In this document: positions 22,739 to 31,749 of the stretch, piece after piece | Numbering within the stretch: position 1 is the first letter of the stretch | How the letters are laid out: the number at the start of each line of letters is the position of its first letter | Origin: Nocardioides kribbensis | GTDB taxonomy: Bacteria > Actinomycetota > Actinomycetes > Propionibacteriales > Nocardioidaceae | Direction: 5' to 3' | Assembly: GCF_015070375.1 (NCBI RefSeq) | Contig: NZ_JADCLL010000001.1 | Coordinates: 2,501 to 66,500, forward strand | Length of the DNA stretch: 64,000 bases | Position numbers and translations under genes: made by a program | The notes under the pieces: model-generated | What the model was told of the DNA's origin: nothing | Database searches by the model: none | The model's input: only the letters and a program-made list of their open reading frames with translations

Positions 22739-23691
22739 CCACGGTCGGGACCGTGGCCGGTGACGTGGCCGGCGAGGGGGCCGGCCCTGCCGGCTCGGAC
22801 GCCTTCGAGGTCAGGCTGGTCAACTTCGAGGGACCCTTCGACCTGCTGCTGAGCCTGATCTCCAAGCACAAGCTCGACGTCACCGAGGTCAGCCTCTCGC
22901 AGGTGACCGACGAGTTCATCGCCCACGTCAGGGCCCTGCGCGACCGCCCCGTGCCCGGCGGGGGCCCTCGCGACGCGGTGGGCGACCTCGAGCGGACCAC
23001 CTCGTTCCTCCTGGTGGCCTCCACCCTGCTCGACCTCAAGGCGGCCCGGCTGCTGCCCCAGGGAGACGTCGAGGACGAGGAGGACCTGGCGCTGCTCGAG
23101 GCCCGCGACCTGCTCTTCGCCCGGCTGCTGCAGTACAAGGCGTTCAAGCAGGTCGCCGGGGTGCTCGAGCGTCGCCTGGCGGGGGAGTCGCTGCGCCACC
23201 CCCGCGCGGTCGGGCTGGAGGAGCGCTTCGCCACGCTGCTGCCCGAGGTGCTGATCGGCATCGGTCTCGAGCAGTTCGCGGCGCTGGCGGCGCGCGCCCT
23301 GGAGCCCAAGCCGCTGCCCGAGGTCTCCCTCCAGCACATCCACGCCACCACCGTGTCGGTGCGCGAGCAGGCCGCCGTGGTCGCCGAGCGGCTGCGCCGC
23401 GCCGGCACGCTCACCTTCCGCGCCCTGTGCGGCGACGCACCCGACACCCTCACCACCGTGGCACGCTTCCTGTCGCTGCTCGAGCTCTTCCGCGAGGGCG
23501 TGGTGTCCTTCGACCAGGTCGATCCGCTCGGGGAGCTGAGCGTGCGCTGGACCGGCGACGAGGACACCGACGTCGAGGACCTGGTCACCGACGAGTTCGA
23601 CGGCGCTCCGCCCGAGCCCGGTGCCGATCCAGAGCCCGATCCCCAGCCCGCCCCCCAGCCCGACCCCGCGACGACGCAGGAGCACCCGTGA
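22735..23691 (+). CDS. scpA: Segregation and condensation protein A
   Basis: 318 residues, kleisin subunit that bridges SMC heads with ScpB. The N-terminal SMC-neck binding motif is VNFEGPFDLLLSLISKHKLDVTEVSLSQVTDEF; the middle is helical, and the C-terminal winged helix (about 215-270, TVSVREQAAVVAERLRR...) binds the SMC cap. The last 45 residues are acidic and Pro-rich (repeated PEP/PDP) and not part of the family core. GTG start overlaps the RHH gene stop; scpB begins within its last codons. smc itself is not in the window. Confidence 0.95.
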   Translation: MTTVGTVAGDVAGEGAGPAGSDAFEVRLVNFEGPFDLLLSLISKHKLDVTEVSLSQVTDEFIAHVRALRDRPVPGGGPRDAVGDLERTTSFLLVASTLLDLKAARLLPQGDVEDEEDLALLEARDLLFARLLQYKAFKQVAGVLERRLAGESLRHPRAVGLEERFATLLPEVLIGIGLEQFAALAARALEPKPLPEVSLQHIHATTVSVREQAAVVAERLRRAGTLTFRALCGDAPDTLTTVARFLSLLELFREGVVSFDQVDPLGELSVRWTGDEDTDVEDLVTDEFDGAPPEPGADPEPDPQPAPQPDPATTQEHP

Positions 23692-24368
23692 GCGAGCAGG
23701 ACACCGGCCCCGCAGGCGCGGAGGCGACCTCGACGGGACCGCAGGGTGACGGCGTACCGGTCGTGGCGCTGCGGCCCTCGCTCGAGGCCGTGCTGATGGT
23801 GGCCGACCAGCCCCTCGACGCCGTCTCGCTGGCCACGGCCGTGCGACACCCCGTGGCCGACGTCGTGGCGGCGTTGCAGCTGCTGGCCGAGGAGTACGCC
23901 GAGCAGGGCCGCGGCTTCGAGCTGCGCCACGTGGCCGGTGGCTGGCGCTACTACACCCGCGAGGAGCACGCCGCGGTGGTGGAGGCCTTCGTGCTCGAGG
24001 GGCAGTCGGCGCGGCTGACCCAGGCCGCGCTCGAGACGCTCGCGGTCGTGGCCTACAAGCAGCCCGTCTCGCGGGCCCGCGTCTCGGCGGTGCGCGGCGT
24101 CAACGTCGACGGGGTGATGCGCACCCTGCTCGCGCGCGGTCTGGTCGAGGAGGCCGGCAACGACGCCGAGACCGGCGCCCACCTCTACCGCACCACCACG
24201 TACTTCCTGGAGCGCATCGGGGTGACCTCGCTCGACGAGCTGCCCGAGCTCGCGCCCTACCTCCCTGACATGGACGACCTCGAGGACGACCTCGAGAGCG
24301 TGGCCGCCGCGGCCGCGCCACGGACCGGACCGGGCACCGAGCCCGACGGTGGAACGGAGCCCACGTGA
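23688..24368 (+). CDS. scpB: Segregation and condensation protein B
   Basis: 226 residues, dimeric winged-helix partner of ScpA in the SMC complex. Tandem winged helices are recognisable from LRPSLEAVLMVADQPLD, AAVVEAFV and LTQAALETLAVVAYKQPVSRARVSAVRGVNVDGVM, followed by LLARGLVEEAG and the YRTTTYFLERIG wing. A short acidic tail follows. GTG start at 23688 inside the end of scpA and GTGA overlap with the downstream pseudouridine synthase. Confidence 0.95.
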   Translation: MSEQDTGPAGAEATSTGPQGDGVPVVALRPSLEAVLMVADQPLDAVSLATAVRHPVADVVAALQLLAEEYAEQGRGFELRHVAGGWRYYTREEHAAVVEAFVLEGQSARLTQAALETLAVVAYKQPVSRARVSAVRGVNVDGVMRTLLARGLVEEAGNDAETGAHLYRTTTYFLERIGVTSLDELPELAPYLPDMDDLEDDLESVAAAAAPRTGPGTEPDGGTEPT

Positions 24369-25321
24369 CCAGCGACCAAACCGGCGACCAGACCGGCGAC
24401 CAGACCGGCGACCAGACCGGCGACCAGACCGGCGACCAGACCGGCGACCAGACCGGCGACCAGACCGGCGACCAGACCGGCGACCAGACCGGCGACCAGA
24501 CCGGCGAGCAGACCGGCGAGCAGACCGGCGAGCAGACCGGCGACCGGCAGGGCAGCGGCCCGCAGGTGCAGACCGACGACGACGGCCAGATCCGGCTGCA
24601 GAAGCTGCTGGCCCAGTCGGGCGTCGCCTCGCGGCGCAAGTGCGAGGAGCTGATGCTCGAGGGCCACGTGGTCGTCGACGGCGAGGTGGTGACCCGGCTC
24701 GGCACGAAGGTCGACCCGCGCACCGCGGTGATCCGCGTCGACGGCAAGCGGCTGCCACCGATCAGCCCCCACGTCTACCTGGTGCTGAACAAGCCGCGCG
24801 GCGTCGTCTCGACGATGTCGGACCCCGAGGGGCGGCGCACGCTCTCCGACGTCGTGGCCGACCGTCCCGAGCGGCTCTTCCACGTCGGGCGCCTCGACAC
24901 CGACACCTCGGGCCTGCTGATGCTCACCAACGACGGCGACTTCGCCCAGCGGATGGCCCACCCGTCCTACGAGGTGGACAAGACTTACGTCGCCGAGGTC
25001 GAGGGCGAGGTCTACCAGCGCACCATCAAGCAGCTGCTCGCCGGCGTCGAGCTCGACGACGGTCCGGTCACCGTCTCGCGGGCCCGCGTGGTCAGCGGCG
25101 GGCACGGTCGCAACTCCCCGGGTCGCAGCATCGTCGAGCTGGTCATCCACGAGGGCCGCAACCGCATCGTGCGGCGCCTGCTCGACCACGTCGGCCACCC
25201 CGTGACCCGGCTGACCCGCACCGCCATCGGGCCGGTCGAGCTGGGCCGACTGGCCCCGGGGGAGCTGCGCGACCTCACCACCGACGAGCTCGGGGTGCTG
25301 CTCGACGCGTCCCAGCTCTGA
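24365..25321 (+). CDS. RluB/RsuA-type rRNA pseudouridine synthase with N-terminal DQTG repeats
   Basis: 318 residues. After a leader of 3 residues come 14 tetrapeptide repeats (11 DQTG, 3 EQTG; residues 4-59), then an S4 RNA-binding domain (IRLQKLLAQSGVASRRKCEEL...) and the catalytic PSI domain with GRLDTDTSGLL, catalytic D178, and a C-terminal GRNRIVRRLLDHVGHPVTRLTR. Family members convert a uridine in 23S (RluB, U2605) or 16S (RsuA) to pseudouridine; this one corresponds to Rv1711. The acidic repeat tail is not needed for the fold and is probably disordered. GTG start at 24365 overlaps scpB. Last gene of the scp operon. Confidence 0.93.
   Translation: MTSDQTGDQTGDQTGDQTGDQTGDQTGDQTGDQTGDQTGDQTGDQTGEQTGEQTGEQTGDRQGSGPQVQTDDDGQIRLQKLLAQSGVASRRKCEELMLEGHVVVDGEVVTRLGTKVDPRTAVIRVDGKRLPPISPHVYLVLNKPRGVVSTMSDPEGRRTLSDVVADRPERLFHVGRLDTDTSGLLMLTNDGDFAQRMAHPSYEVDKTYVAEVEGEVYQRTIKQLLAGVELDDGPVTVSRARVVSGGHGRNSPGRSIVELVIHEGRNRIVRRLLDHVGHPVTRLTRTAIGPVELGRLAPGELRDLTTDELGVLLDASQL
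24374..24541 (+). repeat. In-frame 12-bp tandem repeat (VNTR), 14 copies, inside the pseudouridine synthase gene
   Basis: GACCAGACCGGC is repeated 14 times without interruption; copy 1 has one A for G change and the last three have GAG for GAC, so the encoded unit is DQTG or EQTG. Twelve bases per unit keeps the frame whatever the copy number. The opposite strand also stays open across it (VAGL repeats), which produces a long but false antisense ORF. Confidence 0.97.
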
Positions 25322-25495
25322 GACCGGGCACCGGCCCGGCGCCCGGCGCTCGCTAGCCTGAGGCCGGCCGAGCGGCAGGGGCGAGGCGCGGCGACCGGGA
25401 CCGGCGACCAGGACCGGCGACGAGGACCGGCGCACCTGCGAGACACGGCGCGACACAGCGAGAACCGACGAGAACCGACGAGACGAGGAGCAAAC

Positions 25496-25891
25496 GTGGC
25501 AGTGCGAGCCATCCGGGGGGCCACCCAGCTCGACGAGGACACCCGCGACCACATGCTCGACCGCGTCGCGGAGATGGTCACCGACGCGATGACCTCCAAC
25601 GGCCTGGAGGTCGACGAGTTCATCTCGGTCATCTTCACCGCCACCAGTGACCTGGTCTCGGAGTTCCCGGCCTACGCCGCGCGCCAGCTCGGCTTCGGCG
25701 ACGTGCCGCTGATCTGCGCCCGCGAGCTCGAGATCGAGCGGTCGATGCCCCGCGTCGTGCGGATGATGGCCCACGTCGAGACCGACCTCCCCCGCGCCGA
25801 CATCACCCACGTCTACCTCCACGGGGCCGCCGCGCTGCGCAGCGACCTGACCCGGGTGCGCTCGGTGCCCGACGCCGACCCCGATGCCTGA
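25496..25891 (+). CDS. aroH: Chorismate mutase, AroH type
   Basis: 131 residues, trimeric pseudo-alpha/beta-barrel chorismate mutase making prephenate for Phe/Tyr synthesis. Family features: MAVRAIRGATQL at the N terminus (active-site Arg 7), a mid-protein SVIFTATSDLVSEFPAYAAR with the conserved Ala-Arg-Gln, LICARELEIERSMPRVVRMM and a C-terminal HVYLHGAAALR. GTG at 25496 follows GAGGAG. TAGCCT at 25355-25360 may be its -10 box, giving a leader of about 130 bases. Stop overlaps tyrA by eight bases, so the two steps chorismate to prephenate to 4-hydroxyphenylpyruvate are encoded together. Confidence 0.95.
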   Translation: MAVRAIRGATQLDEDTRDHMLDRVAEMVTDAMTSNGLEVDEFISVIFTATSDLVSEFPAYAARQLGFGDVPLICARELEIERSMPRVVRMMAHVETDLPRADITHVYLHGAAALRSDLTRVRSVPDADPDA

Positions 25892-26984
25892 GGCCCCGGA
25901 GGCCCCGGTCGTCGCCGACCGGGTCCCGCGCCTGGTCGGACCGGTCGAGGTCGTCGGCGCCGGTCTGGTGGGGGCCTCGATCGGCCTGGCCTGCGCCCGC
26001 GCCGGGATCGAGGTGCTCCTCACCGACGTCTCGTCGGAGAACGTCCGCACCGCCTCCGGGCTCGGCGCCGGCCGACCGAGACGCCCCGAGGACCGCCCGC
26101 AGCTGGTGGTCGTCGCAGTGCCGCCCGACCACCTCGGACGGGTCATCGCCGCCGCCCTGGCCGACGGCGACGCCGTCGTCACCGACGTGGGCAGCATCAA
26201 GTCGGGCCCGCTCGCCGACGTCGCCGACAGCACCGGGGCCCACCGCTACGTCGGCAGCCACCCGATGGCCGGCAGCGAGCGCTCCGGCCCCCTCGCCGCC
26301 ACGGCCGCCCTCTTCGACGGCCGACCCTGGGCGATCACCCCGCACGCCGTCGCCGACGTCGAGGCCGTCGAGCTCGTGGAGGACCTCGTGCGACTGTGCG
26401 GGGGAGTGCCGGTCTGGCTCACCCCGGCCGAGCACGACCGGGCCGTGGCCCGCACCTCGCACGTGCCCCACCTGCTCTCCGCCCTGGTGGCCGCCCGCCT
26501 GGCCGAGGCCCCGGAGAACCACCTGACCCTGTCGGGCCAGGGCGTCCGCGACGTCACCCGCGTGGCCGCCGGCGACCCACGGCTCTACGGCCAGATCGTC
26601 TCGGGCAACGCCGAGGCCGTCGCCGCGCTCCTCGCCGAGGTCCGCGACGACCTCGAGACGATGATCGCCGCGGTCAGCGCCGGCGACCGGGCCGGCCTCG
26701 AGCTGCTGCTCGACCGCGGCGTCGCCGGCACCCGCAGCATCCCCGGCAAGCACGGTGGCCCGGCCACCCCGACCCGCTCGGTCTTCGTGGCCGTGCCCGA
26801 CCACCCCGGCGAGCTGGCCCGCCTGTTCGCCGACGCCGTGGCCAGCGAGGTCAACATCGAGGACATCCGCATCGACCACGACCCGGGTCGCCCCGTCGGC
26901 CTCGTCGAGCTGGTGGTCGACCGGACCCGGGCCGAGCACCTGCTCGGGTCGCTGGAGGAGCGGGGCTGGACGACGCACCGCTGA
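25884..26984 (+). CDS. tyrA: Prephenate dehydrogenase
   Basis: 366 residues. N-terminal Rossmann domain with VEVVGAGLVGASIGLACARAG, then VVTDVGSIKSG and GSHPMAGSERSG (conserved His/Ser of the active site), a helical dimerisation domain (VARTSHVPHLLSALVA) and a C-terminal ACT domain (about 288-360, VFVAVPDHPGELARLFADA) that would bind tyrosine for feedback control. Converts prephenate to 4-hydroxyphenylpyruvate with NAD. ATG start within the end of aroH. Confidence 0.95.
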   Translation: MPEAPEAPVVADRVPRLVGPVEVVGAGLVGASIGLACARAGIEVLLTDVSSENVRTASGLGAGRPRRPEDRPQLVVVAVPPDHLGRVIAAALADGDAVVTDVGSIKSGPLADVADSTGAHRYVGSHPMAGSERSGPLAATAALFDGRPWAITPHAVADVEAVELVEDLVRLCGGVPVWLTPAEHDRAVARTSHVPHLLSALVAARLAEAPENHLTLSGQGVRDVTRVAAGDPRLYGQIVSGNAEAVAALLAEVRDDLETMIAAVSAGDRAGLELLLDRGVAGTRSIPGKHGGPATPTRSVFVAVPDHPGELARLFADAVASEVNIEDIRIDHDPGRPVGLVELVVDRTRAEHLLGSLEERGWTTHR

Positions 26985-27073
26985 GGCGGTGACGGGGGGC
27001 GGGCTGCGGAGCGCCGGAGGGCCGTGACGACGGATTCAGCCGGGGGTGACGCCCACCGGTAGGCTGCGGCGCC

Positions 27074-27823
27074 GTGACCACCCCCGCCACCAGCTCCGCG
27101 TCCGACCCCGCCCCGGCTCCCGGTCAGGCCGACGGCCCGGCCTCCCGACGGGGCACGGTGGTGGCGGTGGACGGCACCTCGGGGTCGGGCAAGTCCAGCA
27201 CCTGCCGGGCCGTCGCCGCCCGGCTCGGGCTGGCCTACCTCGACACGGGGGCGATGTTCCGCGCGATGACCTGGTGGATGCTCGAGCAGGGTGTCGACGT
27301 CCACGACGCCGCGGCCGTCGCGGAGCGCTGCGAGGAGCCCCGGATCGTCTCCGGCACCGACCCGGAGGCCCCCACCATCCACGTCGACGGCACCGACGTC
27401 GCCGCCGCCATCCGCACCGACGCGGTCACCGGCTCGGTCTCGCCGGTCAGCACCGTGCCCGCGGTGCGCGCGCGGCTGCTGACCATGCAGCGCGAGGTCA
27501 TCGCCGACGCCGTCCGCGGCACCGGCATCGTCGTCGAGGGCCGTGACATCGGCTCCGTGGTCGCCCCCGACGCGCCGGTGAAGCTCTACCTCACCGCCGA
27601 CCCCGCCGCGCGTGCGGCCCGTCGCGCCGCCGAGGAGGGCGGCAGCGACCTGGCCGCCACGCAGGCCGTGCTGCTCGACCGGGACCGGATCGACTCCAGC
27701 CGCGCCACCGCCCCGCTGACCATGGCCGAGGGCGCGGTGCACATCGACACCACCCCCTTCACCCTCGACGAGGTCGTCGCCCAGGTCGTCGGGCTGGTCC
27801 GGGCGGTGGGGACGCGCGCGTGA
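27074..27823 (+). CDS. cmk: Cytidylate kinase
   Basis: 249 residues, phosphorylates CMP/dCMP with ATP. P-loop GTSGSGKSS at about 36-44, then AYLDTGAMFRAMTWW (substrate-binding), VSPVSTVPAVRARLL, VEGRDIGSVV (conserved Gly-Arg-Asp) and LDRDRIDSSRATAPL. An extra 30 Pro/Ala-rich residues precede the core. TAGGCT at 27060-27065 lies 8 bases before the GTG, suggesting a leaderless start. GTGA overlap with the acyltransferase. cmk-der is a conserved actinobacterial pair. Confidence 0.96.
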   Translation: MTTPATSSASDPAPAPGQADGPASRRGTVVAVDGTSGSGKSSTCRAVAARLGLAYLDTGAMFRAMTWWMLEQGVDVHDAAAVAERCEEPRIVSGTDPEAPTIHVDGTDVAAAIRTDAVTGSVSPVSTVPAVRARLLTMQREVIADAVRGTGIVVEGRDIGSVVAPDAPVKLYLTADPAARAARRAAEEGGSDLAATQAVLLDRDRIDSSRATAPLTMAEGAVHIDTTPFTLDEVVAQVVGLVRAVGTRA

Positions 27824-28683
27824 CGCCGCCCCACCGCGACACCCAGGACGAGCGGGACACCCCCGCCGCGAGCGGCTCGCGGGGAGCGCGCACCCCGCGG
27901 TCCCTCGCCCGACGCGACCGCGGCGACCGGCGTACGGCGCACCGCGAGCTCCCGCGCACCGACGCGACACCCTTCCCGCACCGGGCCATGCTCCACGGGC
28001 TGCGGCCGATCTCGTCGTGGCTGGTGCGCCGCCGCTACCGCGTGCGGGTGCAGGGTGCGGAGCACACGCCCTCGACCGGCCCGGTGCTCTTCGCCGCCAA
28101 CCACGTCGGGGTCATGGACGGCCCGCTGCTGGCCATCTTCGCGCCCCGCCCGGTGCACGCCCTGACCAAGGCGGAGATGTTCGGCGGGCGGCTGGGCACC
28201 TTCCTGCTGTGGTCGGGTCAGGTGCCTCTCGACCGCTTCCACGCCGACCCCGCGGCGGTGAAGACGTGCCTGCGGGTGCTGCGCGACGACGGGGCCGTCG
28301 GCATCTTCCCCGAGGGGCGCCGCGGCGCCGGTGACCTGGAGCGCTTCCACCGCGGAGCGGCCTACCTCGCCCTGGTGACCGGCGCCGCCGTGGTGCCCGT
28401 CACCCTCCTCGGCACCCGCGAGCCCGGTGGGTGGAGCGGGGAGCTCCCGCCACGTGGGACCATGGTCGACATCGTGTTCGGCGCGCCGTTCACGGTGCCG
28501 CCGCAGCCGTGGCCGCGCACCAAGGAACACGTGGCCGCCACGTCGGTGTTGTTGCGAGAGCACATGCTGGCGCACCTCGCCGCATCACGCGCGTCGACCG
28601 GGCGGGACCTCCCCGGTCCGCTGCCACCCGGAGACCTGGAACCCGACCCCGCCACCGGGGTCACCGATCAAGGAGCACCATGA
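27820..28683 (+). CDS. 1-acylglycerol-3-phosphate O-acyltransferase (PlsC family)
   Basis: 287 residues. The acyltransferase motifs are in order: block I NHVGVMD (H-x4-D catalytic pair), block II around PLDRF, block [26 protein letters not shown], block [14 protein letters not shown] positively charged, disordered N terminus of about 45 residues precedes it. It would acylate lysophosphatidate or a related lysolipid at the membrane; the exact acceptor cannot be told. GTG start overlaps cmk and the stop overlaps der, so it is part of the cmk-plsC-der operon seen in many actinobacteria. Confidence 0.9.
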   Translation: MTPPHRDTQDERDTPAASGSRGARTPRSLARRDRGDRRTAHRELPRTDATPFPHRAMLHGLRPISSWLVRRRYRVRVQGAEHTPSTGPVLFAANHVGVMDGPLLAIFAPRPVHALTKAEMFGGRLGTFLLWSGQVPLDRFHADPAAVKTCLRVLRDDGAVGIFPEGRRGAGDLERFHRGAAYLALVTGAAVVPVTLLGTREPGGWSGELPPRGTMVDIVFGAPFTVPPQPWPRTKEHVAATSVLLREHMLAHLAASRASTGRDLPGPLPPGDLEPDPATGVTDQGAP

Positions 28684-30059
28684 GCGACAGCCCGAGCGAG
28701 CACGCCGGCGACCCCTTCGAGGACGCCGGCCTGACGGGTGACGGACCGGTGCCCGTGCTCGCCGTCGTCGGCCGCCCCAACGTCGGCAAGTCGACCCTCG
28801 TCAACCGCATCATCGGCCGGCGCGAGGCCGTCGTCGAGGACGTGCCCGGCGTGACCCGCGACCGTGTCTCCTACGACGCGCACTGGAACGGTCGCGCCTT
28901 CACCGTCGTCGACACCGGCGGCTGGGACCCCGACGCCCGCGGCCTGGCCGAGCGGATCGCCGGACAGGCCGAGATCGCGGTGTCGCTGGCCGACGCCGTG
29001 CTCTTCGTCGTCGACGCCACGGTCGGCATCACCGACGCCGACGAGGCGGTGGTGAAGATCCTGCGCCGCTCGGAGAAGCCCGTCGTGCTGGCCGCCAACA
29101 AGGTGGACGACCAGCGCACCGAGGCGGAGGCCTTCGGTCTCTGGAACCTCGGTCTCGGCGAGCCGTGGCCGGTCTCCGCGCTGCACGGCCGTGGCTCGGG
29201 CGACATGCTCGACGCGGTGCTGGCCGCCCTGCCCGAGCCCCCGCCCGAGCGCGACGCCGCCCCGGGCGGCCCGCGTCGCATCGCGATCGTCGGCAAGCCC
29301 AACGTCGGCAAGTCCTCCCTGCTCAACCGGCTGGCCGGCTCCGAGCGCGTCGTCGTCGACAACGTCGCCGGCACGACCGTCGACCCCGTCGACGAGCTCA
29401 TCGAGCTGGGCGGCAAGACCTGGCGCTTCATCGACACCGCGGGCATCCGCAAGCGGGTCAAGGAGGCCTCGGGCCACGAGTACTACGCCTCGCTGCGCAC
29501 GACCACCGCGATCGACCGCGCCGAGGTGGCGGTGCTGGTCGTCGACGGCGGGCAGTCGATCAGCGAGCAGGACGTGCGGATCATCCAGACCGTGCGCGAG
29601 GCCGGGCGCGCCCTCGTCATCGCCTTCAACAAGTGGGACCTCGTCGACGAGGAGCGCCGCTACTACCTCGAGCGCGAGATCGAGCGCGAGCTCGTGCAGG
29701 TGCAGTGGGCGCCGCGGATCAACATCACCGCCCGCACCGGCTGGCACGTGGACCGCCTCGTGCCGGCGCTGGAGAAGGCCGTCGAGGGCTGGGAGACCCG
29801 CATCGGCACGGGTGCGCTCAACTCGTTCCTCGGGCGGCTGGTCGCCGAGCACCCGCACCCGGTGCGCTCGGGCAAGCAGCCCAAGGTCCTCTTCGGGACC
29901 CAGGCCACCACCGCGCCGCCGACCTTCGTGCTCTTCACCTCGGGCAAGCTCGACGCGGGCTACGAGCGCTTCATCGAGCGCCGTCTGCGCGAGGAGTTCG
30001 GCTTCGTCGGCACCCCGATCGTGCTCGAGCAGCGACCGCGCGAGAAGCGCAAGCGCTGA
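28680..30059 (+). CDS. der: Ribosome biogenesis GTPase Der
   Basis: 459 residues with two GTPase domains and a C-terminal KH-like domain. First G domain: [23 protein letters not shown]; second: [28 protein letters not shown]; both GTPases look intact. The KH-like end carries [22 protein letters not shown]. Der acts in 50S subunit assembly. ATG at 28680 follows AAGGAG and overlaps the acyltransferase. Followed by a strong terminator, ending the operon. Confidence 0.97.
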   Translation: MSDSPSEHAGDPFEDAGLTGDGPVPVLAVVGRPNVGKSTLVNRIIGRREAVVEDVPGVTRDRVSYDAHWNGRAFTVVDTGGWDPDARGLAERIAGQAEIAVSLADAVLFVVDATVGITDADEAVVKILRRSEKPVVLAANKVDDQRTEAEAFGLWNLGLGEPWPVSALHGRGSGDMLDAVLAALPEPPPERDAAPGGPRRIAIVGKPNVGKSSLLNRLAGSERVVVDNVAGTTVDPVDELIELGGKTWRFIDTAGIRKRVKEASGHEYYASLRTTTAIDRAEVAVLVVDGGQSISEQDVRIIQTVREAGRALVIAFNKWDLVDEERRYYLEREIERELVQVQWAPRINITARTGWHVDRLVPALEKAVEGWETRIGTGALNSFLGRLVAEHPHPVRSGKQPKVLFGTQATTAPPTFVLFTSGKLDAGYERFIERRLREEFGFVGTPIVLEQRPREKRKR

Positions 30060-30122
30060 GCCGTTCGGGCTCGGGCCCGGGTGCTCCCGGGCCTCGGTCT
30101 CGGGGCGAGGTGCCTCGGTGCC

Positions 30123-30154
30123 AGGGGGAGGGGCACGACCGTGACCCTCCCCCT
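30123..30154 (+). terminator. Terminator after der
   Basis: Perfect 10-bp stem AGGGGGAGGG / CCCTCCCCCT with a 12-base loop, about 65 bases after the der stop and before the larA-like gene. Confidence 0.75.
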
Positions 30155-30296
30155 AGCACGCCATCAGCCTGGTCCGCGACCTGTGGGTCGACGCGACGCT
30201 CGACCCGACGCCCGACGTTTGACTCGACGCGGTCGGCCGCCAAGGATCGGACCTCGGCCGCACGGGCGCGGCCGTCACCCCCCCGGAGGAGATCCC

Positions 30297-31655
30297 GTGC
30301 CGCACCCCGCCGATCCGACGAGCGACTCGACGTACGACGCGACGAGCGATCCGGCGGGCCGCACCGGGACGACCACGGTCCGGGTGGCCTATGGCACCAC
30401 CGGACTCGACGTGGAGCTCCCCGCCGACCGCACGACGGTGGTCGCGCCGACCCACAGCGAGCCCGCGCCCGACGTGCCGGCCGCCCTGCGCGAGGCCCTG
30501 GCGCACCCCGTGGCCGGGCCGCCGCTGCGCGAGCTGGTGCGTCCCGGGCAGACCGTGGCGATCTCGCTGTGCGACGCCACCCGCCCGCAGCCGCGCGAGC
30601 TCATGGTGCGCGCGATCCTCGCCGAGCTCGAGGGGATCGTGACCCGTGAGGACCTCGTGCTGCTCGTGGCCACCGGCACCCACCGCGCCAACACCGACGC
30701 CGAGCTGCGGGCCATGCTCGGTGACGACCTGGTCGACACCGTGCGCATCGTCAACCACGACAGCCGCGACCCCGACGTGCTGCGCTGGATGGGGGTGCAC
30801 GGCGACGGGGTGCCGGTCTGGCTCAACCGCCACTGGGTCGACGCCGACGTCAAGGTCACCACGGGCTTCGTCGAGCCGCACTTCTTCGCCGGCTTCAGCG
30901 GTGGACCCAAGCTGGTCGCCCCGGGTCTGGCCGGCCTGGAGACCGTGCTGACCCTCCACGACGCCGCCCGTATCGGCAGCGAGCGGGCGACGTGGGCGGT
31001 CTGCGAGGGCAACCCCGTGCACGACGACGTGCGCGCCATCGCCGCGGCCACCGGGGTCGACTTCGCCCTCGACGTGGTGCTCAACCGCGAGCAGCAGGTC
31101 GTCCGCGCCTTCGGGGGCGAGCTGCTGGCCATGCACGCCGAGGCGCGCGAGGTCGTGCGCGAGCTGTCGATGCAGGCGGTGCCCGACCTCTTCGACGTCG
31201 TGGTGACCAGCAACTCCGGCTTCCCGCTGGACCAGAACCTCTACCAGGCGGTGAAGGGCATGACGGCCGCCGCCACGGTGGTGCGGCCCGGCGGGCTCAT
31301 CGTCTGCGTCGCGGAGTGCCGCGACGGCTTCCCCGACCACGGCACCTTCCGCGAGGTCCTCGCCTCCGAGGACAGCCCGGAGGCGCTGCTGGAGGCCATC
31401 TCGCGGCGCAGCGAGACCGTGCCCGACCAGTGGCAGGTGCAGGTGCTCGCGCGGGTGCTGGCCCGGGCCCGGGTCGGGGTGCACACCACCCACCTCAGCG
31501 ACGAGGAGCTGCGCACGGCCCACCTCTTCCTGGTCGAGGACGTCGCCGCGGCGGTGCGCGAGGAGCTGGAGCGGGTCGGGCCGGGGGCGCGGGTCTGCGT
31601 GCTGCCCGAGGGGCCGCAGACGATCGCCTACGTCGACGCCGGCCGACCCGGCTGA
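30297..31655 (+). CDS. larA: LarA family nickel-pincer racemase/epimerase
   Basis: 452 residues, Lar_N (DUF2088) family. All the catalytic positions of Lactobacillus plantarum LarA can be matched with identical spacing: D93-x-x-R96 (D72, R75), H129 (H108), H195 (H174), K205 (K184, which carries the nickel-pincer cofactor) and H221 (H200, nickel ligand). This supports a working 2-hydroxy-acid racemase or epimerase using the NPN cofactor. The substrate need not be lactate. The cofactor genes larB, larC and larE are not in the window and must be elsewhere. GTG at 30297 follows CGGAGGAG. Likely a single-gene transcript between the der terminator and the SOS promoter. Confidence 0.9.
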   Translation: MPHPADPTSDSTYDATSDPAGRTGTTTVRVAYGTTGLDVELPADRTTVVAPTHSEPAPDVPAALREALAHPVAGPPLRELVRPGQTVAISLCDATRPQPRELMVRAILAELEGIVTREDLVLLVATGTHRANTDAELRAMLGDDLVDTVRIVNHDSRDPDVLRWMGVHGDGVPVWLNRHWVDADVKVTTGFVEPHFFAGFSGGPKLVAPGLAGLETVLTLHDAARIGSERATWAVCEGNPVHDDVRAIAAATGVDFALDVVLNREQQVVRAFGGELLAMHAEAREVVRELSMQAVPDLFDVVVTSNSGFPLDQNLYQAVKGMTAAATVVRPGGLIVCVAECRDGFPDHGTFREVLASEDSPEALLEAISRRSETVPDQWQVQVLARVLARARVGVHTTHLSDEELRTAHLFLVEDVAAAVREELERVGPGARVCVLPEGPQTIAYVDAGRPG

Positions 31656-31714
31656 CCCGACCGGGGACGCGCCGGGGGACCGCCGCAGGACCGCCCGCCC
31701 GGGGGACGACCGGC

Positions 31715-31743
31715 TTGACCTGATCGAACACGTGTTCGATCAT
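31715..31743 (+). promoter_or_regulatory. SOS promoter with LexA box
   Basis: TCGAACACGTGTTCGA (31724-31739) is a perfect match to the actinobacterial LexA operator and is the centre of a 22-bp perfect palindrome. It sits between TTGACC (-35, 31715-31720) and GATCAT (-10, 31738-31743), 17 bases apart, so LexA binding would block RNA polymerase. Predicted transcription start is at about 31750. Confidence 0.93.
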
Positions 31744-31749
31744 GGGGGT

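Noticed and set aside
24257..26233. Large minus-strand ORF with VAGL repeats opposite the pseudouridine synthase, aroH and tyrA
   Set aside because: It is the shadow of the 12-bp repeat and of GC-rich codons on the other strand; three real genes with clear families occupy the plus strand.
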